Shown here: positions 26,547 to 35,200 of the stretch, in pieces
Numbering within the stretch: position 1 is the stretch's first letter
Layout of the letters: each line of letters opens with the position of its first letter
The notes under the pieces: generated by a model
The model's input: only the letters and a program-made list of their open reading frames with translations
Databases searched by the model: none
Told to the model about the DNA's origin: nothing
NCBI RefSeq assembly: GCF_014695585.1
Contig: NZ_JACJON010000073.1
Span: 124,001 to 188,000, forward strand
Length of the DNA: 64,000 nt
Source of the DNA: Microcoleus sp. FACHB-831
GTDB taxonomy: Bacteria; Cyanobacteriota; Cyanobacteriia; Cyanobacteriales; FACHB-T130
Reading direction: 5' to 3'
Translations under genes and position numbers: made by a program

Positions 26547-27126
26547 TTACAGTTAAAAAAACTGAAGTGGACAACATTGATCATCATTGACTCGCAAGCG
26601 GTGAAAAATACCTGCAATGCGGGTGTGAACTCGTTCATGCTTTTGTTTCTACAAATCAACCAATGGGATTAAAAGGAATCTAGCCGTTGATACGCTTGGA
26701 TTCCCATTCTTCACTTATTGCACCCCAGCGAATTTCACCGATGATGCCGGGTTGGTTGAAATGTTGACGCTCAACATCGACTATTTCAAATCGAAACCGG
26801 TCAATATTCCCAAGATCGCTATTCTGCTAGACCACGGTTATCACCTTGATTATTTGATTGAGAAGTTAGAGCAGGTTTATCCTCAGATCATGACAAAAAT
26901 CACGTTTGAGCGTTCGACGAAACCCTCGAAACACGAGAAGGAGGTGCAAGGAAAATCTGGATTTGTCCCAGCCATCGCACGATAGGTGATTGAACGTTCC
27001 AATGCGATGAAGCGGCTCTTTCAAGAGGACTTACGGGCGTTGACTCTGTTGATATGGAAGCGTGCCAATCCCTATGGCACGCTTCAGTTAGACATACATC
27101 AGCGGCTAAAATTGGATGCTGTTTAA
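26547..27126 (+). mobile_element. Remnant of an IS5-like DDE transposase
   Basis: Three pieces of a DDE transposase can be read: LIIIDSQAVKNTCNA near 26570-26615 (first Asp), LLDHGYHLDYL in the open frame 26752-26982 (second Asp), and VIERSNA after an in-frame TAG at 26983 (the Glu). A frameshift near 26620-26650, the TAG, and an apparent deletion after SNA disable it. I saw no terminal inverted repeats. The VIERSNA and DSQAVKNT motifs resemble IS5-superfamily elements common in cyanobacteria; the exact family is uncertain. It lies exactly at the break in the baeRF-like pseudogene. Confidence 0.7.
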
Positions 27127-27248
27127 AGACAGAATTTTTCTAGGATGAGCTAGTAGCAGAACTTCTAGACATGGCGTGTCTACTTCGTTGCAGCTTCGCT
27201 ACCTTTACCCCTAAATAGATTCTTCCACATCCTCGCTTTCCTTACCAA

Positions 27249-28406
27249 TTAGTAGCGAAATACTGCCGCAACAGGGGTATTGTCCGGTACTTTTTCCGGT
27301 TCAACAGCATATACCGTTCCTCCGTGAAAGATCGTTTGAATCGCTGCTGCATTGAGCAAATCTTCATCACCAAGCTGAGCCTCATTGTGTATCTCAAGCT
27401 CCATTGAGTCTGGGTCAAAATGTCCCCATCTTTGTACGCCAACCGGAACAAAAAGCTGTTCTACACGACCATAAAATGCCCCTTGAATGACTTCATTCAA
27501 ATCATTTGAGCCTTTGCCAGCCGCAATTGACTCATGATAATAATCGATCGCTTTTTCCTGGTCTGCCTTAAACTGTGGCTCTACGATCGCCCACGCTTCT
27601 GCATGAAGCTCTTCCGCTGTTCGCTCCTTTGTGTTGTGTTGAATTCCTTCTTCCACAATGAAATTGTAGGTATTCGCCTCTTGGTAAATCGGCAGCAAAT
27701 AGTTAACCCCAGCTAGCACAAGCGGCGATCGACGATTGCGGAAGAAGTCGTGCAAGCTTTTATCAACTAACAGGAAATATTGCAGCAAATCTTCCTTAAC
27801 ATTTTCGCGTTCGCCGCCCTGTCCGTGATAGGAACCACCTGCTTGCAAAGCTGAACGACCTGCGCCCGCGCCCTGACGTCGCTGTTCATCTTTCGCCGTT
27901 TCGTCATACTGCAAGGCGTCATCCATGCTCTTCGGCAAGCCTTCGATTTCGACTTCACGGGTGATGCCGTAGCGGTTGCATTCCACAAGGCGCACATCAC
28001 GTTGACCGAGCGTGAGAATATAGAAGCGGTCATCTCCACTCAACAGCGGAATTAGTGGCTTGAGATGAAAGCGATCGCTTACGACTACCAGTTCAATCAG
28101 GTTGATCGGTACACGATAGAAACGGAAGAACCCTTCTGAGATGAACAATGCTAAACCTGCGTTCTGTTGCTGCCAGAATTCATCTTCATCCAGTTCACTC
28201 GCAGGCTGAAGAAATTGGCTCGGATCAGTCGGGTGCAATTCATATTTTTCTAACTCCACTTTCGCCTGCCGAAGTAGATTTTTAAAGCGGACAGAGTTTT
28301 GCTGAGTTTCTGAACTAAGCTGCACGGTCGGCATATAAATTGATACACACAGTCCTTGCGGCTGTTCGACGAGTTCTTTCAGTTCTTCGATCGAAAGGAA
28401 GCTCAT
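27249..28406 (-). CDS. baeRF-like protein (bacterial release-factor-fold family), intact
   Basis: The 385-residue protein resembles the bacterial archaeo-eukaryotic release factor (baeRF) families, cytoplasmic proteins with an eRF1-like fold of uncertain role, proposed to act on stalled or modified ribosomes. It has an N-terminal domain starting MSFLSIEELKELV and CVSIYMP, a middle domain (about 100-200), a Gly/Gln-rich loop near 178-197 (RRQGAGAGRSALQAGGSYHG), and a C-terminal domain ending GGTVYAVEPEKVPDNTP. The classical GGQ is not present in plain form. The start is the ATG at 28406. It lies between two fragments of a paralogue. The family assignment is moderately confident and the function unknown. 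Confidence 0.72.
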   Translation of the reverse strand: MSFLSIEELKELVEQPQGLCVSIYMPTVQLSSETQQNSVRFKNLLRQAKVELEKYELHPTDPSQFLQPASELDEDEFWQQQNAGLALFISEGFFRFYRVPINLIELVVVSDRFHLKPLIPLLSGDDRFYILTLGQRDVRLVECNRYGITREVEIEGLPKSMDDALQYDETAKDEQRRQGAGAGRSALQAGGSYHGQGGERENVKEDLLQYFLLVDKSLHDFFRNRRSPLVLAGVNYLLPIYQEANTYNFIVEEGIQHNTKERTAEELHAEAWAIVEPQFKADQEKAIDYYHESIAAGKGSNDLNEVIQGAFYGRVEQLFVPVGVQRWGHFDPDSMELEIHNEAQLGDEDLLNAAAIQTIFHGGTVYAVEPEKVPDNTPVAAVFRY

Positions 28407-28586
28407 ATTATTAAGACAGGATTAAAGAGATGTGCAAGAGAATCCTCATACTATAAAAACTTTTCCAAAACGAAGCCCCTGCCGAATGGTAGAAAAGAAG
28501 CTCAGAGGTCGCTGCAATACGCCAGGAAAACTAGATTCAAAAGGGGTAAGGACGTTAATCCAGAACTGTCCAAAATTGTAAGGATG

Positions 28587-28847
28587 TCAAATGGGTTCTA
28601 TATCATCCTGGTCTGCACTTCCCTGCCCGTGAAAACTACCAAGCTCTTGGAAAGAATTGTTAGTTCCCCCTTTTGATGTGGCGATACGGTGCTGACCCTC
28701 TTTGGCAATCTCGTCATAGTCGAGGGCTTCATCCATATTTTTAGGTCAAAGATCTGCCCCCTTTTGTATGGGCATATAAATTGAGACGCACGGAGTAGAG
28801 GGGGTTTCTATTAAAATTTTTAGTTCATCGACAGACAATAGGGACAT
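28587..28847 (-). pseudogene. 5' fragment of a baeRF-like gene, with internal deletion
   Basis: On the minus strand an ATG at 28847 with AGGAG nine bases upstream begins MSLLSVDELKILIE, then CVSIYMP, matching the start of the intact paralogue. After IQKGAD a stop appears near 28750 and homology resumes with PKNMDEALDYDEIAK, so about 130 codons are deleted. It continues to SFHGQGSADQDDIEPI and a TGA at 28587-28589. The end point corresponds, within about four residues, to the start of the 3' fragment at 26546. It is clearly non-functional. Confidence 0.75.
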
Positions 28848-29009
28848 ATTGTTTAACTCCTAATCAATGTTATCAAAAGCTGACCTAATCTAAATTCATT
28901 TGATGTCGAGACTGGTTCACTTTCATCTTTCTTTTGATTAGAAATTCTTTGCCTTATACCCCTTCTTTAGATGGAGAATAAGGCGGGTGAGGAGTGTATA
29001 GAGCATCAC
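28848..29009. other. Promoter-side spacer of the broken baeRF gene
   Basis: About 160 bp lie between the broken 5' baeRF fragment and the end of the DUF1361 gene, both leftward. A GCCTTAT/ATAAGGC inverted repeat at about 28951-28985 could terminate the DUF1361 transcript, although no T-run follows. Confidence 0.35.
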
Positions 29010-29873
29010 TTAAGACTGAGCTGTTGGCGAGCCTGTATGGGATAGTTTTTTGTGGGGAGCTTGAGCCGATTCTATACGCCAAATAATCCCCAAACTTACC
29101 TGCTTCATCAGCCAGTACAAACCAGCAATTACGACTAAGGTTACAAACATCACCAACGCGGGGCGTTTGCCAGCCAAATCATCCAAGATGCTGTCAGCCA
29201 AGGTGTGTAGGTTAGTAACAAAGTCCCAGCTATTAAAGCGTAGAAATCGCCCTAGATAGATACCAACTGCGCTAAGAGCATGAATGCATAACTCTACCCA
29301 AAGGATGAATTTGCCCCAGCCTTGGCGTTTCATGTATTCGCCCAGGTTAATTAGAGACAGCACGTAAGCTTCAAACCCAGTCAAAATAAACAACAAATAC
29401 AGAGGGATGACAAAGAGAGAAATTGCCCATATTGAGTAGTTGCTACGAATATCTTCGACCAGGTGAATGACATCGGTCAAAACATAGGGAGCGTTGGGCA
29501 AGAAGGCGATAAAAACGAGGAATCCGAGCCACCAAAAGAGCGATCGCGATCTGCCCTGGCGCACTATCCAAACATCCAAGGCGATCAGAACTAAAGTTAT
29601 CGCCCAGACAACATAGTTCGTGCGATTATCTCTGAGGAAACGAATAGCATAGCTCGCAACAAACGGTGCTTTGGGCAAAAATGTGGCAACAAGCAGCAGT
29701 CCAATCCACCAAAAGTGAATGTACGCTCGCCTGCTGCGAAACAGCCAAACACTTAGAGCCAAAGGTACTAAAGCCAAAAATAGATTCCAAGCCATCCAAG
29801 AATTATTGCTTGACCAAGCACGCAACATCTCAGCACTAAAGTCAATCAGTTCAGTTTTCATAGGCTGCCTCAC
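29010..29873 (-). CDS. DUF1361 membrane protein with internal duplication
   Basis: The 287-residue integral membrane protein has about eight hydrophobic segments. The conserved FLPNAPYVLTDVIHL and IYLGRFLRFNSWD blocks identify DUF1361, whose function is unknown. Residues near 55-95 (FLPKAPFVASYAIRFLRDNR, then YVVWAI) and 115-155 (FLPNAPYVLTDVIHLVEDIR, then YSIWAI) are obviously related, so a module of about 60 residues has been duplicated in tandem. The first copy has lost the Thr-Asp pair found in the second. The start could instead be the Met at residue 5. It is a single gene with no operon partner. Confidence 0.85.
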   Translation of the reverse strand: MRQPMKTELIDFSAEMLRAWSSNNSWMAWNLFLALVPLALSVWLFRSRRAYIHFWWIGLLLVATFLPKAPFVASYAIRFLRDNRTNYVVWAITLVLIALDVWIVRQGRSRSLFWWLGFLVFIAFLPNAPYVLTDVIHLVEDIRSNYSIWAISLFVIPLYLLFILTGFEAYVLSLINLGEYMKRQGWGKFILWVELCIHALSAVGIYLGRFLRFNSWDFVTNLHTLADSILDDLAGKRPALVMFVTLVVIAGLYWLMKQVSLGIIWRIESAQAPHKKLSHTGSPTAQS

Positions 29874-30413
29874 AGAGTAAAGAGGATTAAAACGATCGTA
29901 ACTACTACTACATTACTAACTCTCAATTTTGTTGGAGAGCGGCGATCGCATCCTCTATGCCCTACTTCGCAAGCGATCGCCCCCGAAATGCTTTCGCATT
30001 CCCTAGTCGCTAAAATTGTAATCTCCCATCCGGAAGAATCGCTCTAATAAGATTAACTCGACTCACATAATTTAAGTTTAGGATTGCGGGGTTTAAGTTA
30101 TGAAGCTAACTACTGGTAAAGCTTCCACCATTACCCTACTACTAGAGTAAATGTCATTTTTTAGGAAATTTTACATAAAATTCCTGATGCTATTCCAATA
30201 AATGCAAATCTAGTAATACCTTGTAAGCCAGTAACGGCAAAAATTGATAATAATTAGGACTGCCCTAGTCCTGATGCCGTCACGCAGCCGACTTTAATAT
30301 GTTGTTTAGGAACACTCTCTTAGATGTGCGTTGGGGCTATGTATCGAATGCAATCGCTCCAACGTACAAACGCTACAAGCTGTAGCCGCGCCCTCGTCGA
30401 AATTTTATTAATA
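29874..30413. other. Intergenic stretch, no gene seen
   Basis: About 540 bp with HIP1 copies near 29941-29980 and an imperfect GTGCGTTGG/CCAACGTAC inverted repeat near 30326-30366. No ORF or recognisable RNA stands out. Confidence 0.35.
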
Positions 30414-30447
30414 AGAAACCCGTTTTCTTCCTTGAAAACGGGTTTCT
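30414..30447. terminator. Perfect 14-bp hairpin downstream of the pirA-like gene
   Basis: AGAAACCCGTTTTC pairs with GAAAACGGGTTTCT around a six-base loop. It lies about 90 bp beyond the stop of the leftward pirA-like gene, and AT-rich sequence follows on the minus strand. The stem core repeats that at 1951-1987. Confidence 0.6.
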
Positions 30448-30456
30448 GACACGCCA

Positions 30457-30487
30457 ACGGGGATGCTGCGTTGGGTAGCATCCCCGT
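30457..30487. terminator. Second hairpin downstream of the pirA-like gene
   Basis: ACGGGGATGCT pairs perfectly with AGCATCCCCGT around a nine-base loop. Together with the hairpin at 30414-30447 it forms a tandem stop after the leftward small gene. Confidence 0.55.
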
Positions 30488-30538
30488 AATTTCTAGTTAA
30501 TTATTTTGATTTAACTGTAAGGCTGTAGCGTCTGCCTT

Positions 30539-30694
30539 TTAGGAAAGATAGCTGGCTTCTGCTTCCAGCATACGAATCAGCTTTTCATCGCCTTTAGATC
30601 TAGCTACTTCTAGGCGATGTTGCAAGTTCTTTTGCAGATTGGCCCGATGAGCGGCAGCCACTTGTTTCAAGGTTTCTTGGCGTATAGTGTTCAT
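30539..30694 (-). CDS. pirA: PirA-like small PII-interacting protein
   Basis: The 51-residue basic helical protein begins MNTIRQETLKQVAAAHRAN and continues with HRLEVARSKGDEKLIR and LEAEASYL. This pattern (HRLEVAR, GDE.LIR.LEAE) matches what I recall of the cyanobacterial PirA family, a small protein that competes for PII signalling protein and so tunes arginine synthesis. An ATG at 30703 would add three residues, but GGAAGGG touches it; the same motif is nine bases from ATG 30694, which gives the usual PirA length. Two hairpins follow the gene. Identity rests on recalled motifs only. Confidence 0.6.
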   Translation of the reverse strand: MNTIRQETLKQVAAAHRANLQKNLQHRLEVARSKGDEKLIRMLEAEASYLS

Positions 30695-30703
30695 TATGGA
30701 CAT

Positions 30704-31051
30704 CCCTTCCGATTGCTTTGAGTTATCATCTTTTGTTCTTATTTTTAAGATAACACGGGCGTTGGCTATATGCGAAAAAACTGTGCTTAAAGATACAGAA
30801 TTTTATAAAAAGTTTATGTAAAGAAAAGCGTGGTTATCGTAATGCCCCCACAGGGGAGCATATTGTAGAGACGCAATAAATCGCGTCTGGAGCCGAAAGG
30901 TATGAGGAACATGGACTAGAGCAGCTATAAAAATACTCGTTGTAAACTGATGCGGGGGCTGAGGCGGATAACCGTCCACTTAAAAAAAAATAGTCTTCGG
31001 GTGTGAGGATTGGCTGCGATCGCGATCGCACCGCCCAATTAATCTATAAAG
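30704..31051. other. Divergent promoter region with degenerate AGACGC palindrome
   Basis: This spacer separates the leftward pirA-like gene from the rightward SAM hydrolase gene. AGACGC/GCGTCT at 30870-30889, around an AATAAATC loop, is a degenerate copy of a palindrome frequent in cyanobacterial spacers. A poly-A run lies at 30981-30989. HIP1 copies lie at 31019-31030 just before the next gene. Confidence 0.45.
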
Positions 31052-31843
31052 ATGGCTCAAAATAGACTGCTGACTCTTTTAAGCGATTTCGGTCTGAGTG
31101 ATGTGTATGTAGGGGTGATGAAGGGCGTCATCGCCAGAATTAACCCGACACTGACTATAGTGGATATTACCCATGAGATCCCGCCTCAGAATATTGCTGC
31201 TGGTCGGTTTTGTCTGATGAATGCTTACCCGTATTTCCCTGACGGAACGGTGCATGTTGCTGTTGTCGATCCGGGTGTGGGAAGTCACAGACGAGCGATC
31301 GCAGTTCAATTATCCAACTGTTTCTTAGTTGGCCCAGATAACGGCTTGTTCAGCGGTGTCCTCAGTCACGCTCAAGCCATTATTGCCGCTGTAGAATTGA
31401 CAAACACCGACTACTGGCGCACAACCCAACCCAGCACAACCTTTCACGGTCGAGATATATTTGCGCCAGTAGGAGCGCATCTAGCAGGCGGCGTTCCCCT
31501 AGAAAAACTTGGGCGAACAATCGACCCCTCAACTTTAGTGCAGCTTCCCATACCTGAATGCACCCAAACCGAGGCTGGTATTATAGGTTGCATCCAATAC
31601 ATTGACAAGTTCGGCAACTTAATTACCAATATCCCCGGTATTTTAGTTAAGGAAAAAACTTGGACTGTTGCGGCTGCTGGGATAAGCATACCCAGCGATA
31701 CTAGCTATAGTAATAGCCAAGTTGGTGTTCCCCTAGCTTTAGTTAGCAGCGGGGGTTGGGTAGAAATTGCCATTAACAGCGGTAATGCTCACACCAAGTT
31801 GCAACTAAATTGGGGAGATGCAGTGCAGGTTATGGTTAATTAA
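31052..31843 (+). CDS. SAM hydroxide adenosyltransferase (DUF62 family)
   Basis: This 263-residue protein belongs to the fluorinase/chlorinase/DUF62 family. It begins LLTLLSDFGLSDVYVGVMKG and has VDPGVGSHRRAIAV, VGPDNGLFS and FHGRDIFAPVGAHLA, all family signatures. Members outside the halogenases hydrolyse S-adenosylmethionine to adenosine and methionine using an activated water. The fluorinase-specific 23-residue loop is not apparent, so hydrolase activity is the better guess. It stands as a single cytoplasmic enzyme gene. Confidence 0.9.
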   Translation: MAQNRLLTLLSDFGLSDVYVGVMKGVIARINPTLTIVDITHEIPPQNIAAGRFCLMNAYPYFPDGTVHVAVVDPGVGSHRRAIAVQLSNCFLVGPDNGLFSGVLSHAQAIIAAVELTNTDYWRTTQPSTTFHGRDIFAPVGAHLAGGVPLEKLGRTIDPSTLVQLPIPECTQTEAGIIGCIQYIDKFGNLITNIPGILVKEKTWTVAAAGISIPSDTSYSNSQVGVPLALVSSGGWVEIAINSGNAHTKLQLNWGDAVQVMVN

Positions 31844-32043
31844 AAGCCACAACTTTGCAAGACGGAATTCAGAAAAATTGTGGGGTTATAGTTTCCTTTA
31901 CCCGCGCAAAGATTACACCAACTACTTCGCTATTTTATTGAAATATTATATTTGAATATAATCTAACTGGCATAAAAGAGCAGGATACTTTAGCGTTTTA
32001 TTTAGAGAGTCAACATCATTTCAGCAATGAAGGTTAAGAAAGC

Positions 32044-32703
32044 ATGACAACTGTGAAGCAGCAGGAACCGGAAGTTTATCAAGGTCAGTTTGGCGAGTTT
32101 ACGATAACACAGAGCGATCGCGCTGGTGTCAGGATTTACCGAACTGGCTTGGCGATCGCAGCGCTTACCTTTGCGCTGGGGAGCGGACTGGTTCTATTCT
32201 CTAGCAACAACCCAGCTGCTATAGCTGCACTCACTCCCATCTATGCGTGTTTCTGCGCTGCGCTGGGCGTTAGTCTGGTTACAATTCATATCTATCTAGC
32301 ACCGCTGCACCGACTGCTACAACTTTTTTGGGCAATCGGCGTTGTCACCGCAGCCGTACTGACCATACAAAGCAGCGAGCCTCTTGCCTTATTCGTTTAC
32401 AACCACCCAGCTAGCCTTCTGGGGATAGGTTTTACTTTTGCGGCTTTGACGGGGATTTATTTCAAAGAAGCCTTCTGCTTTAACCGACTTGAGACCAAAA
32501 TTCTTACGCCCCTAGTGCCCTCACTGCTGCTGGGGAACCTTGCAGGCGTTTTGCCAGTCGATGGGGAAAAGGTTTTGCTAGGAATGTGGGCGGTTCTGTT
32601 TGTGGTGTTTGCACTCCGCAAAGTGGTGCAACCAATTCCACCTGACATTGGTGATAAATCCGTTTTTTCCTATCTTAAAGAACAGCGTTCAGCTAGGGCT
32701 TAA
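32044..32703 (+). CDS. DUF2301 membrane protein
   Basis: The 219-residue membrane protein has about six hydrophobic helices between residues 32 and 188 and conserved polar ends. The blocks IGFTFAALTGIYFKEAFCFNRLETK and LLLGNLAGVLP fit the cyanobacterial and plastid DUF2301 family of unknown function. A short soluble N-terminus (EVYQGQFGEFTITQSDRAGV) precedes the first helix. The following gene starts only 14 bp after its stop, so they may be cotranscribed. Confidence 0.85.
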   Translation: MTTVKQQEPEVYQGQFGEFTITQSDRAGVRIYRTGLAIAALTFALGSGLVLFSSNNPAAIAALTPIYACFCAALGVSLVTIHIYLAPLHRLLQLFWAIGVVTAAVLTIQSSEPLALFVYNHPASLLGIGFTFAALTGIYFKEAFCFNRLETKILTPLVPSLLLGNLAGVLPVDGEKVLLGMWAVLFVVFALRKVVQPIPPDIGDKSVFSYLKEQRSARA

Positions 32704-32717
32704 TATTACAGCTTTCG

Positions 32718-33329
32718 ATGGCAGCCGCAATCATTATCAGTTTCTTGCTCAGTGGATTTCCTCAACTATCTGTACCTCACCCGCCGTTATCAAACCAGAT
32801 AGTTGTAGAAGGAAATTATGTTATCTCCGCCAAGCCTACGGCTAGCCCTACAAACTTGTGGGAAATTATACCGCCGCCGTTTGGGGAAATTATCGAAAAT
32901 AGCTGTAGTAACGTCCCCAGCGGCTTAGGTATTCCAGGCTTTCAACCGGGGCTAAATAAAAATGATGTTCTCAATATGCTGGGGGTACCCAGTGAAAGTT
33001 CGTCAGGGTATTGGCCTAACACGAATGCTGTGTCTTATGACTTAATACCAGATGAGGTTAGTTTGGGCTTTTTATTTGATATAAGCTCTGAACAAATTCG
33101 CCAAACAGAGGCATCTTTTACTTCAAGGGTAGATTTGAAGGTTATTTTAGTGACGTTGAATGGAATGTTAGGTTGCAAACTCAATAACAAAATTGAGCAG
33201 GGGTTAGAAAAGGTACGACAGCGACAGTCGCGCCGATACTCGTTTAGAATGAATTCTCTCAAGGGTGTGATTGAGCGCGATAAGCGCGATCGCATCTATA
33301 TAGGTATCTGGCAGTCAGATTTACACTGA
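32718..33329 (+). CDS. Exported protein resembling the outer domain of cyanobacterial Ser/Thr kinases
   Basis: The 203-residue protein has an N-terminal hydrophobic segment (AAAIIISFLLSGF) that looks like a signal peptide or anchor. The rest contains LNKNDVLNMLGVPSESSSGYW, PNTNAVSYDLIPDEVSLGFLF, a TLNGML segment, and a C-terminal LKGVIERDKRDRIYIGIW. This GYWPNT/AVSY/IYIGIW pattern resembles the extracytoplasmic C-terminal domain fused to many cyanobacterial Ser/Thr kinases, here without a kinase. The likeness is from memory and its function is unknown. It starts 14 bp after the DUF2301 gene. Confidence 0.6.
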   Translation: MAAAIIISFLLSGFPQLSVPHPPLSNQIVVEGNYVISAKPTASPTNLWEIIPPPFGEIIENSCSNVPSGLGIPGFQPGLNKNDVLNMLGVPSESSSGYWPNTNAVSYDLIPDEVSLGFLFDISSEQIRQTEASFTSRVDLKVILVTLNGMLGCKLNNKIEQGLEKVRQRQSRRYSFRMNSLKGVIERDKRDRIYIGIWQSDLH

Positions 33330-33390
33330 AAAAATTAAAAGGCAAAATCAGTGCTTCAGTTGTTAGGGGAAATTTTATCTAAAAAATAAA

Positions 33391-34059
33391 ATGAATGTAA
33401 ATAAAATAAAAAATATTCGCCTAATACATCGTAAAGAAATGTGGACGCTTACATTTCAAGGGTGGATTGTTACCCTGCTTTGTATAGCGGCGTTAAGTCT
33501 TGGTATAGTTACTAATTTACACTCATTTTTATCAGTAAGTTCCCCTGTACAAGCTGATATATTGGCTGTTGAAGGATGGTTGCCGGATGAGGCGCTAAAA
33601 GGTGCGATCGCTGAATTTAACAGCCATTCTTATAAAAAGCTAATTACTACGGGATTGCCCTTACTCAAGGGTTCTTATCTGGCTGAATACAACAACTTTG
33701 CAGAACTGGCAGCAGCAACTTTGATAGCACTGGGGTTTGACCAACAGAACCTAGTAGCGGTTCCCGCAACTGACGTTATCAAGTATCGTACCTATGCAGG
33801 TGCAGCCGCACTTCGTCAGTGGCTAGAAAAATCAGATTTAAAAGGAAAATCGATTAATATTTATACGCTGGGCGTCCATGCACGCAGGAGTTGGCTTATT
33901 TTCAAACAAGTGCTAGCTCCTATCGAAGTCGGTGTTATTGCCGCCAAACCAATAGATTACGATCCTAAAAAGTGGTGGAATTATAGCGCTGGTGTTCGGT
34001 CAGTTATTGATGAAACTATCGCTTATATTTACGCACGTTTAGTCAATTGGCAAATCTAA
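33391..34059 (+). CDS. ElyC/SanA/YdcF-like (DUF218) membrane-anchored protein
   Basis: The 222-residue protein has one N-terminal transmembrane helix at about 25-45. The soluble domain has LAVEGWLPDEALKGAI, LITTGLPLLKGSYLAEY, an alanine-rich helix with LGF, and TYAGAAALRQWL near the end. This order fits the DUF218/YdcF family, whose best-known members act on cell-envelope precursors or vancomycin resistance. No substrate can be assigned. It ends 16 bp before dprA, so a short operon is possible. Confidence 0.72.
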   Translation: MNVNKIKNIRLIHRKEMWTLTFQGWIVTLLCIAALSLGIVTNLHSFLSVSSPVQADILAVEGWLPDEALKGAIAEFNSHSYKKLITTGLPLLKGSYLAEYNNFAELAAATLIALGFDQQNLVAVPATDVIKYRTYAGAAALRQWLEKSDLKGKSINIYTLGVHARRSWLIFKQVLAPIEVGVIAAKPIDYDPKKWWNYSAGVRSVIDETIAYIYARLVNWQI

Positions 34060-34075
34060 ATTCGGTGCATCTGAG

Positions 34076-35200
34076 GTGAATAACTTGGTAGAAGAACGCG
34101 CCTTTTGGGTGGCTTGGTCGCAAATTCCTAGACTTGGCCCGGTTTTGCTAAAGCGAATGCAGCAGCACTTTGGTTCTCTGTCGGCGGCGTGGGAGGCAAA
34201 TGCAATTGATTTGGGGGAAGTAGAAGGGTTTGGCTATCAGACAGTTAATTTAGTGCTGCAAGAGCGATCGCGTCTTAACCCTGAAAAAATACTCCAGCAA
34301 CATATCTCCAAAAATCCTCATTTCTGGACTCCCGCAGACGCCGAATATCCCCGCTTGCTGTTAGAAATTCCTACACCCCCACCAGTCTTATACTACCGAG
34401 GCAAAGTTCAACCGGAAGAGAATCAAGGCATTACACCAGCTATAGGTATTGTAGGTACTCGCTACCCAACAGAATACGGCAAAAGATGGACTCGCAAAAT
34501 TAGTGCGACGCTGGCAAAGAAAGGCTTCACAATTGTTTCTGGAATGGCAAAAGGAATCGACACGGAAGCTCATCGCGGCTGTCTTGAAGCTGGTGGAAGG
34601 ACAATTGCCGTCTTTGGAACTGGGGTAGATGTTATTTATCCTTATCAGAATCGGGAACTTTACAAACATATTATCGATAAGGGTTTAGCTGTCAGCGAGT
34701 ATCCAGCAGGTAGCCAACCAACAAAAGAACATTTTCCCCCACGCAACCGCATTATTGCTGGCTTGAGTCGTGCCATATTAGTGATGGAAGCTCCTGCTAA
34801 ATCTGGAGCGTTGATTACAGCTTATTATGCCAATGAATTCTGTCGGGATGTCTACGTTTTGCCTGGATCTTTGGATAATCAGAATTCGCTTGGTTGTTTG
34901 GGATTATTGAGTAAAGGAGCGCAGGTGATTATGGGTGAAGATCATCTGTTAGAAATGCTAGGAGAAATTCCTCAACTCGATTCAGTACAGCAGTTGTCGT
35001 TATTTCCCTCATCTCCCGCGCCGGATCTGGAACCAGAATTAAAACGGGTGTTACAAGCTATTTCCTCAGAACCGACACCGTTTGATTTAATTGTGCAGCA
35101 ATCTGAGTTAGCAGCTAGTTCGGTATCGAGCGCGTTGTTGCAATTAGAATTAATGGGGCTAGTATCTCAATTGCCGGGAATGCGATACCAGAAATGTTGA
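34076..35200 (+). CDS. dprA: DNA-processing protein DprA
   Basis: The 374-residue DprA protects incoming single-stranded DNA and loads RecA during natural transformation. It has a SAM-like N-terminal part, then the Rossmann domain with GIVGTRYPTEYG, IVSGMAKGIDTEAHRG, TIAVFGTGVDVIYP and FPPRNRIIAGLS. The motif LITAYYANEFCRDVYVLPG closes the core, and a winged-helix-like C-terminus follows (ELAASSVSSALLQLELMG). The start is a GTG. In naturally transformable bacteria it works with ComF-type proteins; a comF homologue lies at 15554-16252. Confidence 0.95.
   Translation: MNNLVEERAFWVAWSQIPRLGPVLLKRMQQHFGSLSAAWEANAIDLGEVEGFGYQTVNLVLQERSRLNPEKILQQHISKNPHFWTPADAEYPRLLLEIPTPPPVLYYRGKVQPEENQGITPAIGIVGTRYPTEYGKRWTRKISATLAKKGFTIVSGMAKGIDTEAHRGCLEAGGRTIAVFGTGVDVIYPYQNRELYKHIIDKGLAVSEYPAGSQPTKEHFPPRNRIIAGLSRAILVMEAPAKSGALITAYYANEFCRDVYVLPGSLDNQNSLGCLGLLSKGAQVIMGEDHLLEMLGEIPQLDSVQQLSLFPSSPAPDLEPELKRVLQAISSEPTPFDLIVQQSELAASSVSSALLQLELMGLVSQLPGMRYQKC

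Noticed and set aside
26752..26985. 77-codon ORF as an independent gene
   Set aside because: It is a middle piece of the broken transposase, with further transposase sequence before and after it in other frames or beyond a stop.
28356..28676. 106-codon plus-strand ORF
   Set aside because: It runs antisense over the start of the intact baeRF gene and the 5' baeRF fragment; its protein has no recognisable pattern.
28981..29001. ACTCCTCACCC motif resembling the Yfr1 small RNA core
   Set aside because: It differs from the usual ACTCCTCACAC core, and I see no flanking Yfr1-type stems.
30750..30800. NtcA-like box upstream of the pirA-like gene
   Set aside because: On the minus strand GTA-N8-CAC is present, but the consensus is GTA-N8-TAC and no matching -10 element was clear.
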